This document shows, one piece after another, positions 46,047-54,927 of a stretch of 64,000 nucleotides of DNA. Source of the stretch: Prevotella sp. 885 (GTDB lineage: Bacteria; Bacteroidota; Bacteroidia; Bacteroidales; Bacteroidaceae); NCBI RefSeq assembly GCF_002265625.1, contig NZ_NOVE01000012.1, positions 16,009-80,008 on the forward strand. The letters run 5' to 3'. The notes below the pieces were generated by a model. The model saw only the letters and a list, made by a program, of their open reading frames with translations. It ran no database searches and had not been told where the DNA came from. Made by a program: the position numbers and the translations under genes. Each line of letters opens with the position of its first letter. The stretch's first letter is position 1.

Positions 46047-47201
46047 ATGATGACCCCTGAACAACGCAAGCAATATGACGCCATCCGACCCTTTGAGCCG
46101 GACGAGCTGCCTGAGGTGTATGACCGCCTCTTGAAAGACCCGCAGGTACAGCAGGTGATGGCTTATCTCTATCCCGGCGTGCCCGTGGAGATGCTGAGCC
46201 AGAAAATGCATGCCTGCAAAACCAACCTCGACTTCCAGAAGACGTTCTGCTACGACTTCCTGAAGAAGCTCTTGGCAAAGGCAAGCTTAGGAATGACTTT
46301 CCGTCATGACGCCATTGACCTCAAGAAGCGCTATACCTTCGTAAGCAACCACCGCGACATCGTGCTCGACTCAGCCCTGCTGCATTTCTTGCTCTTCGAC
46401 GCAGGTTGCGACACCACCACGGAGATAGCCATCGGCGACAACCTACTGAAGCTGCCGTGGGTGAAGGACCTCGTGCGCATCAACAAGTCGTTCATCGTGG
46501 AGCGCAGCCTCTCAATGAGGCAGATGCTCGTATCGTCAAAGCGCATGGCAGACTACATGCACTTCGTAATCAGCGAGAAGAACGACAACATCTGGATAGC
46601 ACAGCGTGAGGGACGCGCCAAGAACTCCGACGACCGCACACAGGAAGCCATCCTCAAGATGATGGCGATGGGAGGTGAAGGGTCGGTGAAGCAGCGCCTG
46701 CTCTCGCTCCATATCGTACCGTTGGCAATCAGCTACGAGTATGACCCCTGCGACTTCCTCAAGGCTGCCGAGATGCAGCAGCGTCGTGACGTGGAGGGAT
46801 GGAAGAAGGGACCGATGGACGACGTGATAAGCATGCAGACCGGCATCATGGGCTATAAGGGACACATCGCCTACTGCTGTGCTCCGTGCATAGACGAATG
46901 GCTGGAGACGCTGGCTGACGACATGCCCAAGACCGACTTCTTCGCTGCTGTGGCACGTCACCTCGACGAGCAGATATGGAGCGGCTACACGCTCTATCCG
47001 TCTAACTACGTGGCTCTTGACCTCCTCCGTGGCAATGACGAACAGAAAGCCAACTACACTGATGCCGACAAGGCACAGTTTGAGGCTTATCTGTCTGCAC
47101 AGCTGGCAAAGATAAGCATCCCCAATCCCGACATGCCGTTCCTCCGCGAACGCATCCTCGAGATGTACGCCAACCCCGCCATCAACAAGATGAGCCTTTA
47201 A
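46047..47201 (+). CDS. PlsC-type acyltransferase family protein
   Basis: 384 residues, no membrane helix obvious. The acyltransferase box NHRDIVLD (H-x4-D) near residue 96 is followed by the substrate motif IWIAQREGRAKNSDDRTQ (E-G-x-R like). Long N-terminal helical part (DRLLKDPQVQQVMAYLYPG). Members in Bacteroidetes are annotated as 1-acyl-glycerol-3-phosphate or hemolysin-type acyltransferases; the acyl acceptor is not proven. It follows ddl on the same strand after a repeat spacer. Confidence 0.85.
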   Translation: MMTPEQRKQYDAIRPFEPDELPEVYDRLLKDPQVQQVMAYLYPGVPVEMLSQKMHACKTNLDFQKTFCYDFLKKLLAKASLGMTFRHDAIDLKKRYTFVSNHRDIVLDSALLHFLLFDAGCDTTTEIAIGDNLLKLPWVKDLVRINKSFIVERSLSMRQMLVSSKRMADYMHFVISEKNDNIWIAQREGRAKNSDDRTQEAILKMMAMGGEGSVKQRLLSLHIVPLAISYEYDPCDFLKAAEMQQRRDVEGWKKGPMDDVISMQTGIMGYKGHIAYCCAPCIDEWLETLADDMPKTDFFAAVARHLDEQIWSGYTLYPSNYVALDLLRGNDEQKANYTDADKAQFEAYLSAQLAKISIPNPDMPFLRERILEMYANPAINKMSL

Positions 47202-47218
47202 CATTTAATGTATTGATT

Positions 47219-47905
47219 ATGCCCAAAACGCCATATCGCATACGGCTCTTTACGGTTGCCGCCGCCTTTGTCGGTCTGATGTCGGCAGGATGTTCCTCCG
47301 ACTCGTACGACACGGGCGACGGCAATTACTCGTACCTGACCGCCGACTTCGCCCTTGTCACGACAGACGCTTCGGCTGCGCTTGTAGCCGCCAGTACAGA
47401 CGACGGTGCATCGCTTAGCTTCGACCGCCCCTACAAGGCAGGATGGACAGCTAAGCCCGACACCGTATATCGTGCTTTGGTCTATTATGACAAGAAGCCG
47501 ACGGAGAAGGTGGCGCTGCGTGCCGTGACGCAGATACCCGTAATGGCTGTGCACAAGCCGGAAGACGTGAAGAACATGACCGACGCGCCGCTCGGAGTGG
47601 AGAGCGTGTGGAAGGCGAAGAACGGCAAGTACGTCAATGTGGCGCTGCTGCTGAAGACGGGCAAGATGGACGATTCGTCGCAAGGACAGACCATTGCTCT
47701 CGTCTGCGACAGCTTCTCTGACACCGGGGACGGACGAAAGGTGGCAGACTTGCGCTTCGTTCACGACCAAGGCGGCGTACCACAATACTACACCTCCCGT
47801 GTGTATGTCAGCATCCCCATGGCTGAATTCAGCGATGTGGACAAGATTGACATAACCTTTAATGCTTATAATGGAACAGTAAGGAAATCGCTGTCCATTA
47901 AGTAA
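47219..47905 (+). CDS. NigD-like lipoprotein
   Basis: 228 residues from MPKTPYRIRLF with lipobox LMSAGC. The pattern GDGNYSYLTADFALVTTDA and the C-terminal YYTSRVYVSIPMAEF are those of NigD-like proteins, two-domain beta lipoproteins of Bacteroidetes first named from a bacteriocin locus in Prevotella nigrescens; most members have no known role. A TTG six bases upstream is not needed as a start. No other bacteriocin gene is near. Confidence 0.82.
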   Translation: MPKTPYRIRLFTVAAAFVGLMSAGCSSDSYDTGDGNYSYLTADFALVTTDASAALVAASTDDGASLSFDRPYKAGWTAKPDTVYRALVYYDKKPTEKVALRAVTQIPVMAVHKPEDVKNMTDAPLGVESVWKAKNGKYVNVALLLKTGKMDDSSQGQTIALVCDSFSDTGDGRKVADLRFVHDQGGVPQYYTSRVYVSIPMAEFSDVDKIDITFNAYNGTVRKSLSIK

Positions 47906-47928
47906 CAACCTTAAACACCCCAACCTGT

Positions 47929-48947
47929 ATGAAGCTGAAAGAATTCTTCTACATGCCTCGAACCGACAGACGCTCATTTATGTGTCTGGCTGTTCTCCTG
48001 CTTGTTGTCGCAGTGAGCATGATGATCTTGTCATGTCCTTCCGGTTCTAACGACGTGACAAAGGCGGACAAGGGCGACTCTATAGCGAACGCGGAGCAAG
48101 GCGCCGTTTCTTCTTTCACTCCCAATGCAGACCGTCGTACAGACGACAATATCACCGAACGTAAGGTCGAGACATTCTTCTTCGATCCTAACACAGCCGA
48201 CTCAGTAACTTTCTTCCGCCTCGGACTCCAACGCTGGCAGGTTCGCAACATCTTGCGCTATAGGGCGCGGGGTGGGGTGTTTCAGCGTAAGGAGGACTTC
48301 GGTCGCGTCTACGGACTGACCGCGGGACAATATCATCGTCTTGCGCCCTACATCCGCATAGCCCCCGAATTTCGTCCCGCCGCCGAACTGGAGGAGGTGC
48401 AGCGCAGATATTATGCCGACGGACGCCAGTACAGACGCTATGCCTCTGAAGGCGACGTTCGTGGACGTTCAGAGAGCACAGGTTCTTCATCGCATGGAGG
48501 AGCAGGTTCGGCTGAGGCTGTGCATACGACGAGTCGCGTTACGGTCATAAACTGAGCAAGGGCGAGCACATCAGCATCAATGTTTCGGACACGACAGCAC
48601 TGAAGCGTGTCCCCGGCATCGGCAGCTATTTTGCCCGTCAGGTGGTAAGGTTGCGCGAACGTCTTGGTGGCATCGCCTCCACCTCGCAGCTCCTCGAGAT
48701 AGAGAACTTTCCGAAAGAGGCGCTCCCGTACATCCATATCGACGGCAGCAATGTCCGTCGCCTGAACGTCAACCGCCTGACCCTGCAGCAGCTAAAGCGC
48801 CATCCCTACATTAATTATTATCAGGCACGCGCCATCACCGACTACCGCCGTCTGCACGGCGAAATCCGATCCATCGACCAGCTGGGCAGGATGAAGGAAT
48901 TTAAACCCGCCGACCTGCAGCGCCTGGCGCCATATCTGGAATTTTAG
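47929..48947 (+). pseudogene. ComEA-like helix-hairpin-helix protein, frameshifted
   Basis: Part one, 47929-48555, encodes a membrane anchor (FMCLAVLLLVVAVSMMILS) and an HhH unit (FDPNTADSVTFFRLGLQRWQ; ILRYRARGGVFQRKEDFGRVYGLT). Part two, in the next frame and open from 48516 to 48947, continues with RYGHKLSKGEHISINVSDTTALKRVPGIGS and further HhH units (GIASTSQLLEIENFP; LKRHPYINYYQARAITDYRRLHG). The two frames overlap in 48516-48552, where one base must have been lost or two gained relative to the intact family. ComEA-type HhH proteins bind DNA, and in Bacteroidetes are about 300 residues long. A sequencing error or real mutation are both possible. Confidence 0.78.
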
Positions 48948-49041
48948 GTCCCGCTCCGCGGAACCCGCAGCTCATACCCAATCTGCTTGCATTTGTGGGT
49001 GCGTGACTATGGCGGGACGCCATAGCCTCCTATGTTTGTAC
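48948..49041. repeat. Hairpin repeat member with part of the ~300-bp repeat
   Basis: GGTCCCGCTCCGCGGAACC directly after the HhH gene matches the end of the ~300-bp repeats; then TTGTGGGTGCGTGA and the hairpin CTATGGCG-GGA-CGCCATAG (49007-49025) followed by CCTCCTATGTTTGTACTGC. Same family as 40087-40135 and 63817-63860. It directly precedes the citD promoter. Confidence 0.82.
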
Positions 49042-49073
49042 TGCAAACTCGAAAAAATAATTTTGTTAAAAGC

Positions 49074-49106
49074 TTTGTCGGTAACACATAAAATATGTAC
49101 CTTTAC
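49074..49106 (+). promoter_or_regulatory. citD operon promoter (TTTG-N20-TACCTTTAC)
   Basis: TTTG at 49074-49077, 20 bases, TACCTTTAC from 49098. The same form and spacing stand before citX (52308) and aconitase (54895). The -7 part ends in TTTA rather than TTTG. Confidence 0.65.
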
Positions 49107-49260
49107 ACACAGAAAACGATGTACGCTGAGACAAAGCGTTTTGTGCGTACACAATACTAAAATTACCTTTTTCCCCTTACTACTCGCGCGAGCGTAAGTA
49201 TTGAGAACATCTCTTGAACAGCTTATTTTTTTCGGAAAGGGAGTGTTGTCGTATTTACGT
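49098..49260 (+). promoter_or_regulatory. Shared 5' leader, copy 1 (citD-citE-citF)
   Basis: Leader matching 54919-55070 before aconitase. Shared blocks: TTTTGTGCG-ACACAAT (49139-49155), TTACTACTCGCGCGAGCGTA (from 49177, exact for 28 bases) and GGAGTGTTGTCGTATTTACG (49240-49259). A stem GTACGC (49121-49126) / GCGTAC (49145-49150) is matched by GTTCGC/GCGGAC at the same spacing in copy 2. The leader continues 107 nt to the citD ATG. Confidence 0.6.
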
Positions 49261-49367
49261 AGAAACAGATAATCACTTATTCATTTACGTCCCCATACGC
49301 GTATCATACCCTTAAGGCTGACAAGGATGCATAGCATTTAATAACCAACTCTTAAAATAAGATACCT

Positions 49368-49649
49368 ATGGAATTAAAAACCTCTACAGCCGGAACAATG
49401 GAGTCTGGCGACATCATGATTCAGATTGCCCCAACCGACAGGCCGGGACTGAACGTTGAACTGCAAAGTTCTGTGGAATATCAGTTCGGTGACCAGATCC
49501 GTCAGGTTATCACTGAGACTCTCACATCTCTGGGAGTTACTCAGGCTGACGTGCACGCCACAGACAAGGGCGCTCTCGACTGCACCATCCGCGCACGTGT
49601 GACAGCTGCCGCTGTACGTGCTACTGGCAAGGACGTTTGGAAGGACTAA
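49368..49649 (+). CDS. citD: Citrate lyase acyl carrier protein (gamma chain)
   Basis: 93 residues. Carries the 2'-(5''-phosphoribosyl)-3'-dephospho-CoA group on a serine; S13 in TMESGD is the expected site. The run EYQFGDQIRQVITETLTSLGV and the end D-x-G-A-L-D-C-T-I-R-A-R match the family. First gene of citD-citE-citF, which together form the lyase that splits citrate to oxaloacetate and acetate. 63-bp gap to citE. Confidence 0.95.
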   Translation: MELKTSTAGTMESGDIMIQIAPTDRPGLNVELQSSVEYQFGDQIRQVITETLTSLGVTQADVHATDKGALDCTIRARVTAAAVRATGKDVWKD

Positions 49650-49712
49650 ACGCACCGCCATCTTTACCTTTATAAGAAACAACTAACAGAACAATCTTTT
49701 ATCCTCATCAAT

Positions 49713-50603
49713 ATGAAAAGACTAAGAAGAACAATGATGTTCGTGCCCGGTAATAATCCTGGCATGATGTCGGACGCCTTCATATACGGTCCCGACTCGA
49801 TTATGCTGGACCTTGAAGACTCCGTGACAATGGCGGAGAAGGACGCGGCGCGACTCCTTGTCTACAACGCACTGAAGACCATCGACTATGGTAAGACAGA
49901 GATGGTGGTCCGCATCAACCCACTTAACACACCTTACGGAAAGAAGGATATCGAGGCTGTCGTAAAGGCTGGCGTCGACGTTATCCGTATGCCGAAGACC
50001 GAGACCGCTGAGGAAGTGATTGAGGTGGAACGCGAGATTGAGAAGGTGGAGCAGGAACTGGGTTGCGTGGGACGCACACAGATTATGGCTGCCATCGAAA
50101 GCACACTCGGCGTTGTAAACGCTTACTCCATTGCCACGGCTTCTAAGCGTATGATGGGTATCGCACTTGGTGCAGAGGACTATTGCGCTAACCTCAAGAC
50201 ACAGCGCTCACCCGAGGGTATGGAGCTTCTCATGGCTCGCCAGACCATCGTTGTGGCAGCTCGTGCAGCAGGCATTGACGCTCTCGATACAGTATACTCA
50301 AACCTCAACGACATGGAGACATTCCGCAAGGAAGTGGAGCTTATCCATCAGTTGGGCTTCGACGGCAAGTCTATTATCAACCCGCGTCAGATAGACATCA
50401 TCAACGAGGTGTTCACACCTACACAGAAGGCTATCGACAAGGCACTCGCCGTTATCGCCGCCATCAAGGAGGCAGAGAAGAAGGGTTCGGGCGTTATCGC
50501 CGTGAACGGAAAGATGGTTGACCGTCCTGTGGTCATCCGCGCACAACGTGTAATTGACCTGGCACTGGCTTCAGGCGTAATTAAAGAGGAGGATTTGGCA
50601 TGA
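49713..50603 (+). CDS. citE: Citrate lyase beta chain (citryl-ACP lyase)
   Basis: 296 residues of the HpcH/HpaI aldolase superfamily. RTMMFVPGNNPGMM at the start, the metal-binding LDLEDSV, and MAAIESTLGVVNAYSIA with ALGAEDYCANL are the family marks. Cleaves citryl-ACP to acetyl-ACP and oxaloacetate. The end overlaps the citF start by four bases (ATGA), so translation is coupled. Confidence 0.95.
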   Translation: MKRLRRTMMFVPGNNPGMMSDAFIYGPDSIMLDLEDSVTMAEKDAARLLVYNALKTIDYGKTEMVVRINPLNTPYGKKDIEAVVKAGVDVIRMPKTETAEEVIEVEREIEKVEQELGCVGRTQIMAAIESTLGVVNAYSIATASKRMMGIALGAEDYCANLKTQRSPEGMELLMARQTIVVAARAAGIDALDTVYSNLNDMETFRKEVELIHQLGFDGKSIINPRQIDIINEVFTPTQKAIDKALAVIAAIKEAEKKGSGVIAVNGKMVDRPVVIRAQRVIDLALASGVIKEEDLA

Positions 50604-52141
50604 GCACACTGAAAGAAAGACAAGCTCTCATCGGTCAGATGGCCCAGGCTATGGGCAAGAGTGTATATAACGACGCAGAAGGAAAGCATAAGGACGTGAC
50701 ACCGCGTCTGGAGCTGCAGAGCAAGAGCCCCAAGCTCGTCACTTTGGAGGAGGCTATCCGCCGCTCTGGTCTGCGTGACGGCATGACCATCTCGTTCCAC
50801 CACCACTTCCGTGGAGGCGACAAGGTTGTGAACATGGTAGTGGACAAGCTCGCTGAAATGGGCTTCAAGAACCTCCACCTCGCTGCTTCCAGCCTTCAGG
50901 ACGTTCACGCTCCGCTTATCGAGCACGTCAAGAACGGCGTCATCACAGAGATTTCTACTTCCGGTCTGCGCGGCGAACTCGCCAACGAGATTTCGCGCGG
51001 TCTGATGGAGAAGCCCGTAGTGTTCCGTTCACACGGCGGTCGTGGCGAGGCCATCGCTAATGGCGACCTCCACATTGACGTGGCTTTCCTCGGCGCATCT
51101 TCTTCGGATCCCCTCGGAAACGCTTGCGGTTACTCACGTTCGGAGAATGCCAAGAGCATCTGCGGATCACTGGGTTACGCTCTTCCCGACGCTCACTATG
51201 CAGACAAGGTGGTTATTCTTACTGACGACCTCGTTGCATATCCCAATACTCCTAACTCGATTTCAGAGCACGACGTCGACTTCGTTGTTGAGGTGGACAG
51301 CGTAGGTGACTCTTCAAAGATTGCTTCTGGTGCTATCCGCGATACCAAGAACCCGCGCGACATCCTCCTCGCTAAGCAGGCTGCCAAGGTTATCATCAAC
51401 AGTGGCTACTTCAAGGACGGATTCTCTATCCAGACCGGTTCGGGCGGTGCTTCACTGGCTGCTGTCAAGTACATCCGCCAGAGCATGATTGACCAGAACA
51501 TCAAGGCTTCGTTCGCTCTCGGTGGCATCACAGCTCACATGGTGAAGATGCACGAGGAAGGTCTCATCGAGCGCCTTATCGACGTACAGTCGTTTGACAA
51601 GGTGGCTGCTGAGTCGCTCAAGAACGACCCCACACACAAGGAAGTGGCTGCTTACGAGTATGCCAGCATGCACGAGCAAGGCTCTGCAACACACTGCCTC
51701 GACATCGTTATCCTCTCGGCTCTCGAGGTGGACGTCAACTTCAATGTGAACGTGCTCGTAGGCAGCGACGGTATCATCCGTGGTGCTGTCGGCGGTCACC
51801 CTGACACAGCAGAAGACTCGGCTCTCAGCATCATCGTCTGCCCGATGCTCCGTGGACGCATCCCGTGCATCGTTGACGAGGTTACGACGCTCATCACTCC
51901 GGGTCGCACAGTTGACGTTGTCGTTACAGAATACGGCATCGCTGTCAATCCGGCTCGTCCTGACATCGCAGAGCGCATGCGTCAGGCAGGTCTCCACCTC
52001 GTTACTCTCGAGGAACTCCGCGACCGTGCCCTCTCAGTCATCGGCAACCCCGCACCTCTGCCGTTCGGCGACAAGGTGGTCGGCGTAGTGATGAACCGCG
52101 ACGGCAGCGTAATGGACGTTATCAAGAACATCAAGGGATAA
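50600..52141 (+). CDS. citF: Citrate lyase alpha chain (citrate:acetyl-ACP transferase)
   Basis: 513 residues. Moves citrate on to the ACP in exchange for acetate. Recognised by GMTISFHHHFRGGDKVVN, SHGGRGEAIANGDLHIDVAFLGA, TGSGGASLAAVKYIR and the late VTEYGIAVNPARPD. Length is normal for CitF. Last gene of the citDEF operon; a terminator follows. Confidence 0.96.
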   Translation: MSTLKERQALIGQMAQAMGKSVYNDAEGKHKDVTPRLELQSKSPKLVTLEEAIRRSGLRDGMTISFHHHFRGGDKVVNMVVDKLAEMGFKNLHLAASSLQDVHAPLIEHVKNGVITEISTSGLRGELANEISRGLMEKPVVFRSHGGRGEAIANGDLHIDVAFLGASSSDPLGNACGYSRSENAKSICGSLGYALPDAHYADKVVILTDDLVAYPNTPNSISEHDVDFVVEVDSVGDSSKIASGAIRDTKNPRDILLAKQAAKVIINSGYFKDGFSIQTGSGGASLAAVKYIRQSMIDQNIKASFALGGITAHMVKMHEEGLIERLIDVQSFDKVAAESLKNDPTHKEVAAYEYASMHEQGSATHCLDIVILSALEVDVNFNVNVLVGSDGIIRGAVGGHPDTAEDSALSIIVCPMLRGRIPCIVDEVTTLITPGRTVDVVVTEYGIAVNPARPDIAERMRQAGLHLVTLEELRDRALSVIGNPAPLPFGDKVVGVVMNRDGSVMDVIKNIKG

Positions 52142-52175
52142 TCCCAGACTCATTAAAGGGTTGAAATACAGTTGG

Positions 52176-52215
52176 AAAGAGGTTGTGGCAGAATCATAGC
52201 TGCAACCTCTTTTTT
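52176..52215 (+). terminator. Terminator after citF
   Basis: AAGAGGTTG / CAACCTCTT stem with T-run (52207-52215); loop about 17 bases. Confidence 0.85.
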
Positions 52216-52253
52216 CGTTCCACGCATCATTTATTTAACGCCGCATTCTTGGA

Positions 52254-52291
52254 ATTATGTTTTAAAAACATTATGTTTTGCAAAACATAAT
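52254..52291. promoter_or_regulatory. Palindromic operator candidate upstream of citX
   Basis: 52270-52291 is a perfect 22-bp palindrome: ATTATGTTTTG then its complement CAAAACATAAT. A second, imperfect dyad of the same words (ATTATGTTTTA..AACATTAT, 52254-52274) overlaps it, 16 bases further upstream. Both lie upstream of the citX promoter TTTG at 52308, with the perfect site centred roughly 60-65 bases before the expected transcript start. Confidence 0.65.
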
Positions 52292-52307
52292 ATTTACGGC
52301 TATGAAG

Positions 52308-52340
52308 TTTGTACGTATCATTATTAATATGTACCTTTAC
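52308..52340 (+). promoter_or_regulatory. citX-citCG promoter (TTTG-N20-TACCTTTAC)
   Basis: TTTG at 52308-52311, 20 bases, TACCTTTAC from 52332, followed by AGCGTGAAA as also after the aconitase promoter (CGCGTGAAA). Confidence 0.65.
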
Positions 52341-52401
52341 AGCGTGAAACTAAAAATCCTAATAAGCCTCTATTCAAAACTCCAAATTTAAAATTCAGTA
52401 T

Positions 52402-52911
52402 ATGGTTACGCTTAACGAACTTCTGGCGAGCCGCGACGCACGCCATGCTATGCAGCAACAGCTGCTGGCTGATCATTCGGGAAAAACACTGGTGTGTCTG
52501 ACTGTTGTCGTGCCAGGAAGCGTGAAACGTAACCGTCAGTCGCTCGTTGTGGCGCACGCCGCAGTGGACGCTATGCGCGATGCCTTCAACCCCGAGGAAG
52601 GCTGCCTTATAGAACGTGACCTGCAGACCGGCTACGAGGCGTATCTCATAACGCCGATGCCACTCCTTGACGCCAAGCTCACTGCCACAAGAATAGAGGA
52701 CACGCATCCGCTCGGACGCCTCTTTGATATCGACATCATCGACGAGAACGGTGTGCCGGTGTCGCGCGACAGAGTGGGAGGACAGCCGCGCCGCTGCCTC
52801 GTCTGTGACCATGAAGCCCGCTTCTGCATGCGAAAAAGATGGCATACGCAGGACGAAATCTGGGCTAAGATAAACCAGATGGTGGCAGACTATGAACAAG
52901 ACCATCCATAA
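52402..52911 (+). CDS. citX: Holo-ACP synthase of citrate lyase (phosphoribosyl-dephospho-CoA transferase)
   Basis: 169 residues. Attaches the prosthetic group to CitD. Family motifs: LLASRDARHAMQQQLL at the start, the ETGY-like QTGYEAYLI, EDTHPLGRLFDIDIID and SRDRVGGQPRRCLVCDHEA. Runs into citCG. Confidence 0.93.
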   Translation: MVTLNELLASRDARHAMQQQLLADHSGKTLVCLTVVVPGSVKRNRQSLVVAHAAVDAMRDAFNPEEGCLIERDLQTGYEAYLITPMPLLDAKLTATRIEDTHPLGRLFDIDIIDENGVPVSRDRVGGQPRRCLVCDHEARFCMRKRWHTQDEIWAKINQMVADYEQDHP

Positions 52912-52957
52912 ATCAATAAAAAATATAGCTTCCTTAACACTACTAACTACTTTACCT

Positions 52958-54799
52958 ATGGAAATTCAGACCATCTCCCCCTCCATCCCCCGCCAACGCC
53001 GTCGTATTGAGTCGTTCCTTCAATCTAACGGACTGAGGTATGACGATATGGACTATTACGCTTTCGTTGTGGATGAGTCGACGGACGAAATAGTGGCTGG
53101 CGGCGGACTAAAGGGTGGTGTCATAAAATGTGTGGCAGTGTCGGACGGACACAAGGGAGAGGCGGTCGCCAATATGATTGTCTCGCACCTCATTGCCAAG
53201 GCAAACGCAGAGGGTTTCCAATGTGTGAAACTCTTCACCAAACCACGTAACCGCCAGCTCTTCGAGAGTCTGTCCTTCCGTATGCTTGCCGAAGCGCCGG
53301 AGGCTATACTCATGGAGACGGGTATAGGCGGAATAGCCGATTATCTGAAGACGCTCAAGCGGACAGCAAAGGAGGCTGCTGAGGCAGCACAGGCTGAGGC
53401 TGGTTCTGTAGGGGCAGCAGAGGCTTTGTCTTCCGACAAAAAACATGTGGGTTGCATTGTCATGAACTGCAATCCCTTCACTCTCGGTCATCGTTATCTT
53501 GTGGAGAGCGCATCGCGTATGGTGGAGCGCCTCTTCGTCATCGTTGTCAAGGAAGACCGTTCCGTGTTCTCTTACAAGGAGCGCAAGGCGATGGTCGTGG
53601 CTGGTACAGCCGATTTGAAGAACGTGATGGTCTGCGACGGCAGCGAATATGCCATCAGCGACACCACGTTCCCCACTTATTTCCTCAAGCGTCTGTCGGA
53701 TGCCACCGACACGCAGATACTCCTCGACCTTGATCTTTACCGTCGTCATATAGCCCCGGCACTTGGTGCTGAGGTTCGCTTTGTCGGCACCGAACCCACC
53801 GACGAACTCACACGCAGATATAACGAATTGATGATGCAGAGCCTCGGCGAGGACCATGTGGTTCAGATAAAGCGTCTCGAGAACGGCGGAACGGCGGTCA
53901 GCGCATCACGCGTTCGTGGAGCAATGGACTGCAACTGTCTGAAGGAGGCTGCACAGCTCGTGCCGCACACCACCATACCTTATATAATAGCACACCTCGC
54001 GACACGTGCCCTTCATGCCGAACTCGACACCACTCCCAAGCCGGGACTCGTGGACAAGCATGACAGTGGAGCGCACCGCGATATGGACCATGCGCTGATG
54101 TCGCGCAGCATCCGTGCCCTCCATCCCTATTTTGTCAGACTGGCTCTCCTCGGTTTCGCTGAAGAAATGCCGTGCCATGACGATATCGTAAAGATAGGCA
54201 TTGAGGCGGAGCGTGCCATGTACGAATCCACCAACGGCGTGAATACATACAAGGGAGCGCTGTTCTCGATGGGACTTGCCGTTGTCGCCGCAGCAGGAAA
54301 GGCATGGCAAAAAGCCGTAGTGACGCCGCAGAATCTATCTGCCGCCATCACGAAACTTGCCTACGCATTTCCCGACACAAAAGGTACGCACGGCAGCAAG
54401 GCAAAGCAGACAGCCTCTTCCGAAACGGGGACGTTCAAGGGAGCGCTCGACAATGCCCGTGAAGGATATCCCATGCTCTTCGCAGACTGGCTCCCCTTCT
54501 ATGACAATCTGCGTAAGAACGGCGAACCGCACGCCCTTCACCTTACGCTTCTCCGCATAATGTGCGACCTTGACGACACCAATATAGTCTATCGCACCTC
54601 GCTTACCATGATGAGGCAGGTGAAGGAAGAATCGCGCGATGTAATCCGTAAGTGGAGTGGGGCGGAGGCATCCGCTCGTCCTGACCTCGACACCATCCTC
54701 AGTGATATGAACAATAGCTTCGTTCAGCGCAATGTTTCGCCGGGCGGAAGTGCCGATATGTTGTCGCTCGTGGTCTTCATAAGTGGCGTTCTCGGCTGA
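52958..54799 (+). CDS. CitC-CitG fusion: citrate lyase ligase plus triphosphoribosyl-dephospho-CoA synthase
   Basis: 613 residues from MEIQTISPSIP. Three parts: a GNAT-like N-terminus (about 1-110, FVVDESTDEIVAGGGL..AVSDGHKGEAVANMIVSHL), the CitC nucleotidyltransferase with NPFTLGHRYLVE (H178) which acetylates the CitD prosthetic group with ATP and acetate, and from about residue 345 the CitG domain (LHAELDTTPKPGLVDKHDSG, AHRDMDHALMSRS) which makes the prosthetic-group precursor from dephospho-CoA and ATP. An Ala-rich linker (AKEAAEAAQAEAG) lies between GNAT and nucleotidyltransferase. CitX-CitG fusions are known elsewhere; a CitC-CitG fusion is less familiar to me. An alternative ATG at 52892 overlaps citX and looks less likely. 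Confidence 0.88.
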   Translation: MEIQTISPSIPRQRRRIESFLQSNGLRYDDMDYYAFVVDESTDEIVAGGGLKGGVIKCVAVSDGHKGEAVANMIVSHLIAKANAEGFQCVKLFTKPRNRQLFESLSFRMLAEAPEAILMETGIGGIADYLKTLKRTAKEAAEAAQAEAGSVGAAEALSSDKKHVGCIVMNCNPFTLGHRYLVESASRMVERLFVIVVKEDRSVFSYKERKAMVVAGTADLKNVMVCDGSEYAISDTTFPTYFLKRLSDATDTQILLDLDLYRRHIAPALGAEVRFVGTEPTDELTRRYNELMMQSLGEDHVVQIKRLENGGTAVSASRVRGAMDCNCLKEAAQLVPHTTIPYIIAHLATRALHAELDTTPKPGLVDKHDSGAHRDMDHALMSRSIRALHPYFVRLALLGFAEEMPCHDDIVKIGIEAERAMYESTNGVNTYKGALFSMGLAVVAAAGKAWQKAVVTPQNLSAAITKLAYAFPDTKGTHGSKAKQTASSETGTFKGALDNAREGYPMLFADWLPFYDNLRKNGEPHALHLTLLRIMCDLDDTNIVYRTSLTMMRQVKEESRDVIRKWSGAEASARPDLDTILSDMNNSFVQRNVSPGGSADMLSLVVFISGVLG

Positions 54800-54894
54800 A
54801 TGCGTCAATTTGGAAACTCGAAATAGCAAACGCTGAATCGAAGCCTTGCATTTGTGGAAAAGAGCGTAGTAAAAGGAAAAATCAGCCCCAAATC

Positions 54895-54927
54895 TTTGGT
54901 GGGTTGATTTAAAATATGTATCTTTAC
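54895..54927 (+). promoter_or_regulatory. acn-icd promoter (TTTG-N20-TATCTTTAC)
   Basis: TTTG at 54895-54898, 20 bases, TATCTTTAC from 54919. Same form as before citD and citX. Confidence 0.65.

Noticed and set aside
47213..47218. TTG start for the NigD-like gene
   Set aside because: An ATG stands in frame six bases later and gives a normal signal peptide.
47219..47905. Bacteriocin locus around the NigD-like gene
   Set aside because: Only the NigD-like lipoprotein is present; no toxin, immunity or export gene is next to it.
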